Translations under genes and position numbers: made by a program
NCBI GenBank assembly: GCA_003246755.1
Contig: QKDC01000139.1
Span: 1-54,310, forward strand
Direction: 5' to 3'
Origin: Gemmatimonadota bacterium
GTDB taxonomy: Bacteria > Gemmatimonadota > Gemmatimonadetes > Gemmatimonadales > GWC2-71-9
Length of the DNA: 54,310 nucleotides
Part shown: piece by piece, positions 1 through 7,965 of the stretch
Position numbering within the stretch: position 1 is the first letter of the stretch
Layout of the letters: every line of letters starts with the position of its first letter
The notes under the pieces: model-generated
What the model saw: the letters and a program-made list of their open reading frames with translations, nothing else
Told to the model about the DNA's origin: nothing
Database searches by the model: none

Positions 1-732
1 GCCGTGGATCTCTTGACATGGGGGGATGCCTTCCGGACGAACGGGCCGGCCCCGCCGGCCCGTACCTGGTACCGCTTCCTCAACGTGGGGTTTGATGTGC
101 CCGCTACCGCGGGAACCGACAAGATGAGCACCAATCAGGTCGTGGGATCGGTACGGACATACGTCCACCTCGATCAGCCATTCACGTACGAGCGGTGGAT
201 CGAGGGAGCGAAGGCCGGTCGGACCTTCGTCACGACCGGTCCGATGCTGACGTTTTCGGTTGATGGCCGGGAGGCCGGTGAGACGATTGCCTTGGGAGAG
301 ACTGGCACGGTCACCGTCCACGCGACGGTGCGTTCACTGCTGCCGGTCGAGCGACTCGAAGTCGTGCGGGGGGGCGAGGTGGTCATGGTTCAGGAGAACC
401 CCGACAGTCTCCGCAACCTGACACTGGAGACTCCGATCGACGTCGAGGGAAGCACCTGGATCGCCGTGCGCACCGCATCCTCTCGACCGATGCCGACCAA
501 TGGGGTCCCGCTCCAGGCACACTCCAGCCCGGTGTACGTCTCCGTGGCTGGGGCACCACGCCAATCACCGGAGGACGCGGCGTTCCTGATGGGCTGGACC
601 GATGAGGCGATCGAATGGGCGGAGACCCAGGCCCGGTTCCACCGCGAGTCTCAGCGGGAGGCGATGGTTGAACTCTTCCGGCGGGCTCGTGCGATCTACG
701 CGGCGCAGGTTGGGGGAGCGGAGCGGCCATAG
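1..732 (+). CDS. CehA/McbA-type metallohydrolase, C-terminal part (5' truncated by window)
   Basis: The frame is open from base 1, so this is the 3' end of a longer gene; the GTG at base 4 is probably internal. The 242 visible residues contain GTDKMSTNQVVGSVRTY followed by a GRTFVTTGPML segment and a beta-rich domain, the usual end of CehA/McbA-family metal-dependent hydrolases (PHP-like catalytic domain). The N-terminal metal-binding histidines would lie upstream of the window. The last ~60 residues, with a WAETQARFHRESQREA helix, form a charged tail. Such proteins are normally exported and of unknown substrate. The family call rests on the conserved C-terminal pattern only; catalytic competence cannot be judged here. 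Confidence 0.7.
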   Translation, partial: AVDLLTWGDAFRTNGPAPPARTWYRFLNVGFDVPATAGTDKMSTNQVVGSVRTYVHLDQPFTYERWIEGAKAGRTFVTTGPMLTFSVDGREAGETIALGETGTVTVHATVRSLLPVERLEVVRGGEVVMVQENPDSLRNLTLETPIDVEGSTWIAVRTASSRPMPTNGVPLQAHSSPVYVSVAGAPRQSPEDAAFLMGWTDEAIEWAETQARFHRESQREAMVELFRRARAIYAAQVGGAERP

Positions 733-769
733 GCTCGTCTCAACACCCAAGCAATACGGCTGAGCTGAG

Positions 770-1288
770 TCAGGCGATCAGGTATTCGGTCTGCACGAGG
801 CCATTGGCGTATTGGCGTGTGTCCACATGTGTCAGCCGCGTATCGCGATCAAGTGCGCCGAAAAGCGGAATGCCGGAGCCAATCAGAACCGGGACATGTG
901 TGATGATCAGGCGCTGGATCTGTCCAGCCCGCAGAAACTCCTGAATCGTGCGCCCACCATCGACGTAGATATGCTCGAAGCCTCGACCGGCAAGCGCCGC
1001 CACGATCTCTGTCGGGGGGCCGGCCATCCGTTCCACAACAGCCTCAGTGGGAGGGGGAGCAAGTTCCTGTGAACTGAGGACGAAGACAGGCTTTTTTCCA
1101 TAGAACCATCCGCCGAAGCCCAACACCGTCTCGTAGGTTTTGCGACCCATCACCAAGGCGTCGACGGAAGCGAAAAATTCCTCAAAGCCGTGTGGCTCCC
1201 CGCCCCCAGCATCGAGGAAGTCGAGCGCACCGTCTCTTCGCGCGATGAAGCCGTCAACACTTACACCAACAAAGACGGACGCTTTCAT
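770..1288 (-). CDS. Dihydrofolate reductase-fold protein (RibD C-terminal domain family)
   Basis: A 172-residue single-domain protein. It starts with a short beta strand and the SVDGFIARRDG loop, then VDALVMGRKTYETVLGFGGW and the late HIYVDGGRTIQEFLRAG and LIGSGIPLFG motifs, all diagnostic of the DHFR-like/RibD-C family of NADPH-binding proteins. These are usually annotated as dihydrofolate reductase family, but true DHFR activity is not implied; many reduce unknown pterin- or pyrimidine-like substrates. Cytoplasmic, with no signal peptide. The ATG overlaps the stop of the preceding NTF2-like gene by four bases (ATGA), which suggests translational coupling and settles the start. It is the last gene of a kinase/NTF2/DHFR-fold operon. 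Confidence 0.85.
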   Translation of the reverse strand: MKASVFVGVSVDGFIARRDGALDFLDAGGGEPHGFEEFFASVDALVMGRKTYETVLGFGGWFYGKKPVFVLSSQELAPPPTEAVVERMAGPPTEIVAALAGRGFEHIYVDGGRTIQEFLRAGQIQRLIITHVPVLIGSGIPLFGALDRDTRLTHVDTRQYANGLVQTEYLIA

Positions 1289-1818
1289 GGTGACGGACTG
1301 CCGTTGTCCATGTCAGAAGCGATGAGCCACCGCCGGTCCGGGCCGAGTCGCAGTGTCAGGGTGAACTTCCCTTGATCCGCGGGTGCGTCTCCGTACCTGT
1401 AGGCACCGATGATGTAGGCGACGGTATCGGCAGCCGCGTAGGCAAGAGCGCGCAGTCGCAGGGGCCCGCCGCCCTGCCCTCGGTACACTTCCTCTAGAGC
1501 AGCACGTCCGCGAGCCGGCAGCCGGCCTGGCTGTAGGACGAACCCATCGCTGGTAAAGAGCGCCGCCAGGGCCGCGGGGTCGTTTGCGCGCCAAGCTTGT
1601 TCGTAGTCCCGTAGAACGCGGTCAAGGACCTCAGGCAGCTCGATGGAGGGGAGCATCTCGTTTTGGACGCTGCGCCCATCCACGGGTCCCTGCGCGTGAC
1701 TCTCCAGCATCGGCGTCACCAAGCCCAAAGCCATGGCCCCGGTCACGGCCACGGTGCGGAGCAGGGAGCGCAATCCGCCGTCATCCACTGAACTGATTCC
1801 GTTCGTCGACAAGTGCAT
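1285..1818 (-). CDS. Secreted NTF2/SnoaL-like (DUF4440-type) protein
   Basis: 177 residues. A hydrophobic segment (about residues 20-36) followed by SHAQ looks like a signal peptide with cleavage near residue 43. The mature part has the NTF2-like pattern: DYEQAWRANDPAALAALFTSDGFVLQPG, then RGRAALEEVYRG, then alternating strands ending in WLIASDMDNG. DUF4440/SnoaL folds bind small hydrophobic ligands or catalyse simple isomerisations, and the substrate is unknown here. GGAGG sits four bases before the ATG, supporting this start. The gene begins inside the last 38 bases of the upstream kinase gene and ends in an ATGA overlap with the next, so all three are probably co-translated. Confidence 0.8.
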   Translation of the reverse strand: MHLSTNGISSVDDGGLRSLLRTVAVTGAMALGLVTPMLESHAQGPVDGRSVQNEMLPSIELPEVLDRVLRDYEQAWRANDPAALAALFTSDGFVLQPGRLPARGRAALEEVYRGQGGGPLRLRALAYAAADTVAYIIGAYRYGDAPADQGKFTLTLRLGPDRRWLIASDMDNGSPSP

Positions 1819-3325
1819 GGTGCCTCCACCATAAGCGTGCCTTTTCCTGAGTCCAATCCTCTCCCGAATCGACTCGGCTCAGGATAGAGGACAGGTCGTC
1901 GGCCGACCCCGGTCGGGCGTCAGGATCCTTGGCGAGGCAGGCCATCACGGCCGCCTCCAGCGCCTCTGGAATGGGATGTTCTCCCCGTTCTGAAGGTGGA
2001 ACCGGGGGCTTGTACGCATGAGCCAGCATGACCTGCAGGGAGGTTTCCGCCTGGAAAACCTCGGAGCCGGTCAGCAACCAGTACGCCACACATCCCACGG
2101 CGTAGATGTCCGAACGCGCGTCGAGCGCCCCGGTGCCAAGGATCTGTTCTGGCGCCATGAAGGCTGGAGTACCACTCAGCGTCTGGTCTGCGGTGAGCTG
2201 TGTGACGTGAGGATTGCGGTGTTTCACGAGGCCGAAGTCGAGAACCTTGACGAAATCGAAGGCACGTCCATACCGGCAGATGTAGATATTGGACGGTTTG
2301 ATATCGCGATGGATCAGCCCAGCGGCGTGCGCCTCACCCAACGACTCGCACACCTGTTGGAGGAGGTACACCACGCGTTCGGCGGGCATCGGCCCGAACC
2401 GCTGCACCAACTCCGCGGCATCGTAACCATCCAGCAATTCCATGACATAGTAGAACCGCCCCCCTTCGGAAACGCCGAAGTCATAGAGGTCGATGGTATG
2501 CGGTGAGGAGAGCGATGCCGTGGTCTGCGCCTCCCGTTCGAATCGGGTGAGCACGGCATCACGATTGCCTCGCTCTCCGCCCAACGCCTCGGGCCGAACG
2601 AGCTTGATCGCCGCGCGTCGGGCCAGAAGACGGTGTTTCGCGCGCCACACCTCCCCCATCCCACCACGCCCGAGCAATTCCTCCAACCGATAACTACCGA
2701 GGCTCTCGATCTCCTGCCGGGCGGTCCATACGACGTGACAGAGAATCACTCCGAGAATCGAGGACGCCACCACAAAGACGTAGTTGGCCGCGAACACGAC
2801 CAGGGCGTCTCGGGTGAGCCACGCTGCTCTTGCCGCAGGTGAAAGGATGGCCGTGGCGGCGATCACGACCGGAAAGGCGAGACCGATTCCCAGGAAGGTG
2901 GGGAGTGCCCGTCGCCAGTGAATTGGCATCAGGACGGCCCAGACCAGTGCCACCACCGAGATCCCATGCATGTAGGAGCTACGGATTCCACCGAGGTGGA
3001 TTGCCATGAAGGCGATCAGCGCCGCCGCGGCGATGAACGTGAGACTGTGCCACTGGAACAGGACGCGGGAATCCACCGAATCCCGCCGACTCGCTCGGTA
3101 GACCAACGCAAAGACCACTTCCAACCCGAGGCGATAGGCGACAAAGAGCCCGAAGGGAGCCCCGGGATAGGCCACGAAGCACATGTAGGCATCGAGGATG
3201 ACAAACGATGGCCAAGTCCAGAGCCCGATCCGCATCGCCCGCTCGACGACGCGACGGTCGGTCCCGGACTCGATGTTGGTGATCCTCGTCGAGGCGACTT
3301 GGACGAGGTTTGATACCTGATTCAC
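1781..3325 (-). CDS. Polytopic membrane serine/threonine protein kinase
   Basis: 514 residues from a GTG start. The N-terminal ~200 residues hold about six hydrophobic segments (roughly 33-53, 58-78, 93-112, 116-136, 142-162, 172-200), and a Hanks-type kinase domain occupies about 212-480. The glycine loop is GRGGMGEVW (219-227), the lysine is in AAIKL (K241), the catalytic loop is HRDIKPSN (339-346), DFG is at 363-365 and APE at 391-393, so the enzyme should be active. The kinase domain is predicted cytosolic. This order, membrane domain first and kinase last, is the reverse of the two large kinases at 9.8 and 15.3 kb. There is no TPR or PASTA tail. The start is uncertain because the ribosome binding site is weak; an ATG at 3235 is an alternative. 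Confidence 0.88.
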   Translation of the reverse strand: MNQVSNLVQVASTRITNIESGTDRRVVERAMRIGLWTWPSFVILDAYMCFVAYPGAPFGLFVAYRLGLEVVFALVYRASRRDSVDSRVLFQWHSLTFIAAAALIAFMAIHLGGIRSSYMHGISVVALVWAVLMPIHWRRALPTFLGIGLAFPVVIAATAILSPAARAAWLTRDALVVFAANYVFVVASSILGVILCHVVWTARQEIESLGSYRLEELLGRGGMGEVWRAKHRLLARRAAIKLVRPEALGGERGNRDAVLTRFEREAQTTASLSSPHTIDLYDFGVSEGGRFYYVMELLDGYDAAELVQRFGPMPAERVVYLLQQVCESLGEAHAAGLIHRDIKPSNIYICRYGRAFDFVKVLDFGLVKHRNPHVTQLTADQTLSGTPAFMAPEQILGTGALDARSDIYAVGCVAYWLLTGSEVFQAETSLQVMLAHAYKPPVPPSERGEHPIPEALEAAVMACLAKDPDARPGSADDLSSILSRVDSGEDWTQEKARLWWRHHALVDERNQFSG

Positions 3326-3480
3326 GGATCCGTTGGTCAGGATTTACCTCTTGATACTGCTGGCCACCACCCGGTGTATCTTAGCTGACCAATGTCTGAA
3401 ACCACACTGCGCCTCGCTCCGGCCCTCGCCGACCGCTCCCGCATCGAACCCGAACCTGGACAAGCCGGGATGACCACGTC

Positions 3481-4521
3481 ATGAAGGTCGGACTCGTCGG
3501 GTTCGCGGGGTCGGGGAAGACGACAGTTTTCAACACCCTCACGGGTCAGGACGTGCCCACCGGATTCGGTGGCGAACTCCACCTCGGTACGGTGAAAGTT
3601 CCGGACGAACGGATCGATGCCCTGAGTAAGATCTTCAAGCCGAAAAAGACCGTGTATGCGGAGATGGTGTTCAGCGACATCCCCGGCGAGCACGACGCCG
3701 AGAACAAGAGCCTTTCCCGCAAGTCACTCGACCGGATTCGCGACCAGGATGTGCTGTGCCTGGTGCTGCGCGCATTCGCGAACCCCGCATTGTCTTCCGA
3801 CCCCGATCCCGCCGCCGACCTCGAGGCCTTTCTCAACGAGTGCCTGCTCGCCGATCTCGGCATCGTCGAACGGAAACTCGATCGGGGGAAGAAGGAAAAG
3901 GCCGACCCACGGGAGATGGCGGCGTTCGAGACGATGAAGGCAACACTCGAGGAGGGGCTCCCGATCCGATCCCTGTCGCCGGAAGAACTCAACCGGGAAA
4001 TGCTCAGGGGCCATGGGCTGCTCAGCGACCGGCCGCTGCTGGTGGTACTCAATTGCCCCGAGGAGACGGCCTCCGCGCCGATGCCAGCCGCAATCACCCA
4101 ACAACTGGAGAGCCAGAGAGCCGCAGGGTTGGTGCTCTCGGCGAGTGTCGAGGCCGCGATCGCAAGCATGGACGCCGCCGATCAGCAGGTCTTCCTCGAC
4201 GACCTGGGCCTGACAGAGTCAGCGCTCGCCCGGTTCATCCGGACCGCCTATGGACTCCTCGACCTCATCTCCTTCTTCACCGTGGGGGACGACGAGGTCC
4301 GTGCCTGGCCGATCCGGCGTGGCACCAAGGCTCGGCAGGCGGCCGGACGAATCCACTCCGACCTCGAACGCGGCTTCATCCGCGCCGAGGTGATGCCGTA
4401 TGATCGGTTCATGGAGCATGGGAGTGAGCAGGCGGTACGCGAGGCCGGCCATCAGAAGATCGAGGGGAAAGACTACGTGGTGGCGGACGGCGATATCATC
4501 AGCGTCCGCTTCAACGTGTGA
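3481..4521 (+). CDS. YchF/Obg-like P-loop ATPase/GTPase (DUF933 C-terminal domain)
   Basis: 346 residues, slightly shorter than the usual ~363 of YchF. The P-loop is GFAGSGKTT (7-15), the switch II region DIPGEHD (66-72), and the G4 position reads NCPE (191-194), the NxxE form that in YchF/OLA1 favours ATP over GTP. The C-terminal ~80 residues, with DLISFFTVGDDEVRAWPI and a final DYVVADGDIISVRF, match the DUF933/TGS-like domain. The P-loop lacks the PNVGKS consensus of canonical YchF, so this is more likely a divergent paralogue than the housekeeping copy. Cytoplasmic and ribosome- or stress-associated by family knowledge. It is divergent from the kinase operon, with a 155-bp gap that must hold both promoters. 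Confidence 0.85.
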   Translation: MKVGLVGFAGSGKTTVFNTLTGQDVPTGFGGELHLGTVKVPDERIDALSKIFKPKKTVYAEMVFSDIPGEHDAENKSLSRKSLDRIRDQDVLCLVLRAFANPALSSDPDPAADLEAFLNECLLADLGIVERKLDRGKKEKADPREMAAFETMKATLEEGLPIRSLSPEELNREMLRGHGLLSDRPLLVVLNCPEETASAPMPAAITQQLESQRAAGLVLSASVEAAIASMDAADQQVFLDDLGLTESALARFIRTAYGLLDLISFFTVGDDEVRAWPIRRGTKARQAAGRIHSDLERGFIRAEVMPYDRFMEHGSEQAVREAGHQKIEGKDYVVADGDIISVRFNV

Positions 4522-4543
4522 CGCTATGGTTGGCAGTCGAAGG

Positions 4544-5050
4544 TCACTGTTGCGGTGCGCCGGTGGGTCGGCGCGGCCACCAGCGGCGCACCCGTCTGCA
4601 ATATTCCTCATAGTCGTCGCCAAACGTCTTGCGTAGGGTCGGCTCCTCATACTGCACGACGAAGAGGTGGATGAGGGTGAAGAAGAGCGCAGTGTAGACC
4701 AGAAGGACTGGGGATCGGTAGATGAGCGCAGCACCCACCAGCACGAATCCCACGCCGATCGCCATCGGATTGCGGACGTAGCCGTACGGTCCGTGGGTCA
4801 CGAGACGTTGGGGTGGGGCAATCGGGAGTGGGGTGCCGCGGCCGACCAGGGCGAAGATCGACACGCACCAGAGCACCAGCACCCCGGCGGCGAAGGCGAT
4901 CACGCCACCGACGACTTGGGCGAAACCGATGATTTGTGGGCGCATCACTCCCAACTCTTCCAGAACGCTGGCAGGGAGGAAAGCCAGCGCGAGACCGACG
5001 ACCAACGTCACATAGGTAATGGTGCGGATCAACGCGACCATGTGTTCCAC
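4544..5050 (-). CDS. Isoprenylcysteine carboxyl methyltransferase (ICMT/PEMT)-family membrane protein
   Basis: 168 residues with about four membrane segments. The family signature is clear: LVTHGPYGYVRNPM in the middle, QYEEPTLRKTFGDDYEEYCRRV near the C-terminus and a WWPRRP end. This SAM-binding membrane fold methylates lipids or small molecules in bacteria; no prenylated substrate should be assumed. The gene is convergent with the YchF-like gene, 22 bp apart, with no hairpin seen between them. The first two in-frame ATGs (5050 and 5041) are both possible; no strong ribosome binding site decides. Confidence 0.82.
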   Translation of the reverse strand: MEHMVALIRTITYVTLVVGLALAFLPASVLEELGVMRPQIIGFAQVVGGVIAFAAGVLVLWCVSIFALVGRGTPLPIAPPQRLVTHGPYGYVRNPMAIGVGFVLVGAALIYRSPVLLVYTALFFTLIHLFVVQYEEPTLRKTFGDDYEEYCRRVRRWWPRRPTGAPQQ

Positions 5051-5079
5051 CCTTTGCAGAACGTGGCGCTGAGGATGAA

Positions 5080-5199
5080 ATGAAAACGAATCGCCACTCG
5101 TTCTCCCTTCGGAACCGGGCCTTTGATGGCTACTTCTACCCGCTCGTCACGAGCATCATGTTTGGTTCACTCTGTTTTCATGGCCCGGCGACTAAGTAA
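5080..5199 (+). CDS. Possible small ORF, 39 residues, hydrophobic core
   Basis: An ATG at 5080 is preceded by GAGG at 5071-5074 with five-base spacing and opens a 39-codon frame ending in TAA. The peptide has a basic N-terminus (MKTNRHSF) and a hydrophobic stretch YFYPLVTSIMFGSLCF, compatible with one membrane helix. It lies 29 bp before the secreted protein at 5229 on the same strand. Nothing homologous is recognised. Ribosome-binding-site spacing and position are the only support, so it may be chance within the leader of the next gene. Confidence 0.25.
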   Translation: MKTNRHSFSLRNRAFDGYFYPLVTSIMFGSLCFHGPATK

Positions 5200-5228
5200 C
5201 GAGTCCAGTATCCAGGAGGGAGCTTCTC

Positions 5229-5780
5229 ATGTCAAACGTGTGCCGTCTCATCGTCGTTTCCTTGTTCATCCAGACCCCCTTGGTGGCGCAAGTATCCTTG
5301 GACGCCGTCGCCCGCGATGTGAAGCAGGGTCAGAAGGTTCGGGTGCACTCATCTGCAGGGTTGATGGAGGGGCGATATGCCGGTTACACCAACAACCCGG
5401 CGATGATTCGACTACGTGTGGGAGACAACATCGTTCCCGTTGGGATGATCGACTCCCTCTGGGTGCATCACAGCAACGTCAAGACATTTGCGATCATCGG
5501 CGGGTTGGTCACCGCTGCCGGAGCCACGGCGGGCTGGGTGTGGATCTGCGGATCCGATGATGACGGCTGCGATGTCAACGCCACGATGATCGGGGGGACG
5601 GCAGCGGTTGTCGGGATCGGAGCGTTCATCGGAGGCCTGCTTGGCGCGGCCGCTTCGGGGTGGGACCTTCGGTACTCCACTGCCTCGGTGAGCCTCAGAA
5701 CGACACCGCTGCCCCAGCGCCGTGTCGGAGTCGGGGTTTCGATTCCGGTTTCGTTCGGGAGACCCTTCCTACGACGGTAG
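5229..5780 (+). CDS. Exported protein of unknown function with glycine-rich membrane segments
   Basis: 183 residues, with AGGAGG seven bases before the ATG. The N-terminal hydrophobic run ending PLVAQ is a likely signal peptide. Residues ~25-75 form a beta-rich segment (GQKVRVHSS, GRYAGYTNN, MIRLRVGDN) that resembles the small SH3-like barrel often placed before glycine-zipper segments. Two hydrophobic Gly/Ala-rich stretches follow (about 80-97 and 115-140), separated by a short CGSDDDGCD loop with two cysteines. No enzyme motif is seen. A small envelope protein is the most that can be said. Confidence 0.65.
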   Translation: MSNVCRLIVVSLFIQTPLVAQVSLDAVARDVKQGQKVRVHSSAGLMEGRYAGYTNNPAMIRLRVGDNIVPVGMIDSLWVHHSNVKTFAIIGGLVTAAGATAGWVWICGSDDDGCDVNATMIGGTAAVVGIGAFIGGLLGAAASGWDLRYSTASVSLRTTPLPQRRVGVGVSIPVSFGRPFLRR

Positions 5781-5814
5781 TCTGGAGACTCCGTGGCCAG
5801 GAACTTCGGGCCTG

Positions 5815-6267
5815 TTATCGATTCGCTTCACGGACGTCGATCCCGCCTGACGGAAGGGTGATGTACCATGCCCGTTCGACCGTCACGGACTCCACCGGAT
5901 AGATGCGGCCACCCTGATCGAGGAGATCCGCCAACCGAACCTCCACCTCAACCCGGTCCTCTGGGCGTGAGCCCTCCCGCAGTGCTCGCATCTCCACCGT
6001 TTCCTGCCAGTTGGGGGTGGCGGTTTCGGCAAAGGCGAGGCCCGGACCCACGAGTTCAGCCTGGACCACGTAGCCAGGACCATAGACGTCGATGACCGCC
6101 TCGCTCGGATGGGGGTTTGCCGCTAAGCGGTAGACACCGGCTGTTCCGGTTTCGGTGAGCGATGAACGCTCAGCCTCACGATAGAGTCGGGTGTCGCCGG
6201 TCAGGTGGTGCTCGTCGAGTAATCGCGACAGAACGGCCTCGGCCGCCGCATCCCGTTGATTCTGCAT
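5815..6267 (-). CDS. Hypothetical protein, 150 residues
   Basis: A soluble, charged protein without signal peptide or membrane segment. The N-terminal ~45 residues look helical (AAAEAVLSRLLDEHHL, LYREAERSSL); the rest alternates short strands, with the pairs AVIDVYGPGYVVQAELV and RVEVEVRLADLLDQGG. The codon pattern is like that of its neighbours. The gene is convergent with the exported protein at 5229. No family is recognised. The ribosome binding site before the ATG is weak (GAG nine bases upstream), so the start is uncertain. Confidence 0.55.
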   Translation of the reverse strand: MQNQRDAAAEAVLSRLLDEHHLTGDTRLYREAERSSLTETGTAGVYRLAANPHPSEAVIDVYGPGYVVQAELVGPGLAFAETATPNWQETVEMRALREGSRPEDRVEVEVRLADLLDQGGRIYPVESVTVERAWYITLPSGGIDVREANR

Positions 6268-6559
6268 GTCTCGGCTCGAAAGGTAAGAGTCGGTTGGAGT
6301 CTAACGTTGCGGGTTCGTCCGGTCCAATGGTGATGCGGCGGCCAGCCTCATCCGGGCTTTCCAGGGGATGCGATCTCGGATCACGGTCAACTCTGGAACC
6401 GTCCGGGAGCCGGCGCCCCCAACGGCGCGGTCCACGGGTCCGCCTGGACTGTTCAGCCAGGCGAGAGTTTACGGAGGTGCCGGATTCCCGACGGACACCG
6501 ACACCAGCTTCATTGTCCATGAACGCCGGGCAAAGAACCCAGGGTAGCTAGCGGCGAAG
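6268..6559. other. Intergenic region, 292 bp, the longest gene-free stretch of the window
   Basis: It lies between two minus-strand genes and must contain the promoter of the 150-residue gene. The reading frames across it are Arg/Pro-rich with no ribosome binding site and look like GC-rich noise. No long inverted repeat, promoter pair of good quality, or tRNA-like fold was seen by eye. Confidence 0.5.
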
Positions 6560-7537
6560 TCAGGCTGCTGTCACCATGTCCCTCCGCCATGTCCGGACGA
6601 ACCAGGTGGCCACGACACCCATACCGACCACGCGAATCGCCAGGGAAACGGATTCGCTCACCTGAAGCTGTGTCGCGATCGCCGGACCCGCAAACCAGTA
6701 GTAGAGTCCTCCGGCCGCTGCAGCGAGCAGGATGATCGCAGTTGAGACCTTGAGTTTGAGCCCCACCACGACGACCACCGTGATCAGGTAACTGGCCAAG
6801 GAGTAGCCGAGGGTGGTGAGGTACACATGTCCTGCAGTGGCGAGCGGACCGTCGGTCAGCAGGCTGTAGCCGATCACGAATCCCGGCAGGGCCGCGATGA
6901 AGATCCCGAACGGTGTGGCCAGCCAGGCATTACTCCGGCGGCCGGGCCCGAGGACCTGCAGAATGGTTTTCTGCTCCGAGAGATCCAGACATCCCCGTGG
7001 CGTGCAAACGGTGCACGTGGTACATCTCCCCCGCTGGAGAGAGACGAGTGGTGCATGCCCATAGAGCAGCTCCACCGGAAGCACCGGACAGAGGGCGTTG
7101 CAGAAGGCGGACCGCACCGACCAGACTGCGCCGAGCACGACCGCGAGTACCCCGACAAGAGCCACCGTGATCACCAGGGCCAGCCCATCCTGGTTGAACA
7201 ACACCCGCCGCCCGGGCACCATTAGGTGAAAGAGTACCAGCCCTGCAGTCCCAAGGACCCCGGCCAGCTTCGGTGACAGGGGGCGTTGGGTGCCGATCCG
7301 GTTGCCCAACTCGTTCAGCGTGGCCAGTGGGCAGATGCCGCGCCAGAGGGCCGGTGACAAGAAGAACGTGGCCGGTAGCACCGGAATCACGACGTACCAG
7401 AGAGCGGTCAACGCCGGTTCAGGGGTCACCACCAGAAGAGTCAGCAGCACCGGCACGGCCAGGAAGGCGGTCCAGCGGGCAACGGCCCAGAGCCGTTCGC
7501 GTCGAGCGTCGTGGACGAGGACGTGTGCATGGGCCAT
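6560..7537 (-). CDS. Membrane iron-sulfur protein, NosR/NapH-like cysteine arrangement
   Basis: 325 residues with about eight hydrophobic segments. The cysteines fall in three groups: RGICPL (C69), FCNALCPV (C146, C150) and RCTTCTVCTPRGC (C172, C175, C178, C183). The last is a CX2CX2CX4C ferredoxin-like ligand set, and the CX3CP pair resembles those in NosR/NapH/CcoG-type membrane electron-transfer proteins. It lacks the FMN-binding domain of full NosR. The N-terminus carries His residues (MAHAHVLVHD). It probably moves electrons across or near the membrane; the partner is unknown. GAGG eight bases before the ATG supports the start. No nos, nap or cytochrome genes are adjacent, so the assignment is by cysteine pattern only. 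Confidence 0.7.
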   Translation of the reverse strand: MAHAHVLVHDARRERLWAVARWTAFLAVPVLLTLLVVTPEPALTALWYVVIPVLPATFFLSPALWRGICPLATLNELGNRIGTQRPLSPKLAGVLGTAGLVLFHLMVPGRRVLFNQDGLALVITVALVGVLAVVLGAVWSVRSAFCNALCPVLPVELLYGHAPLVSLQRGRCTTCTVCTPRGCLDLSEQKTILQVLGPGRRSNAWLATPFGIFIAALPGFVIGYSLLTDGPLATAGHVYLTTLGYSLASYLITVVVVVGLKLKVSTAIILLAAAAGGLYYWFAGPAIATQLQVSESVSLAIRVVGMGVVATWFVRTWRRDMVTAA

Positions 7538-7624
7538 CGAGATACCTCGGCTGAGGGGCTAGGTTCGGCGATGCCCTATTGTCGTGGTCCCCAATGAAGC
7601 GTTAGTGAGATCCGCGTGAAGTGC

Positions 7625-7822
7625 CTACCCCACCGTGCAGGTCATATCGTTTCCGCAGCACATGGGGGACTTGACCTTGCCGTGTCCTCCGGGGCACTTG
7701 GCGACGAAGACGGTATTGCCATCCGGAAGCGACAACTCATCGTGGACCAACTCTGCATTGCAGTGCCCACAGGTCATCGTACCGACGCTCATGCCACACT
7801 TTCCACATGTATACAGGGCCAT
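7625..7822 (-). CDS. Small zinc-ribbon protein
   Basis: 65 residues, nine of them cysteines. CGKCG and CGHC give two CXXC knuckles in the first 22 residues; a strand-turn section follows, and the end has CPGGHGKVKSPMCCGNDMTC. Small proteins of this pattern are common in bacteria and bind Zn or Fe, with unknown role. AAAGGA lies seven bases before the ATG. It sits between the Fe-S membrane protein on the same strand and a divergent pirin, which hints at a metal or redox context but proves nothing. Confidence 0.75.
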   Translation of the reverse strand: MALYTCGKCGMSVGTMTCGHCNAELVHDELSLPDGNTVFVAKCPGGHGKVKSPMCCGNDMTCTVG

Positions 7823-7965
7823 GGTCTGTTCCTTTCGCCTTTCGTGAGGTCCTATGGGTTCGCACTGCTGATCGTTCGCGCAGGCCGGGGTATCAGGTAA
7901 CTTTAGTGAATATATCCGGCTCTGTAGCTCCGGCCGGGTGCAACGTTGATCGACGAGGAGATGTG

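Noticed and set aside
6176-6520. 114-codon minus-strand frame in the 292-bp gap
   Set aside because: Arg/Pro-rich without ribosome binding site, and it overlaps the 150-residue gene in another frame.
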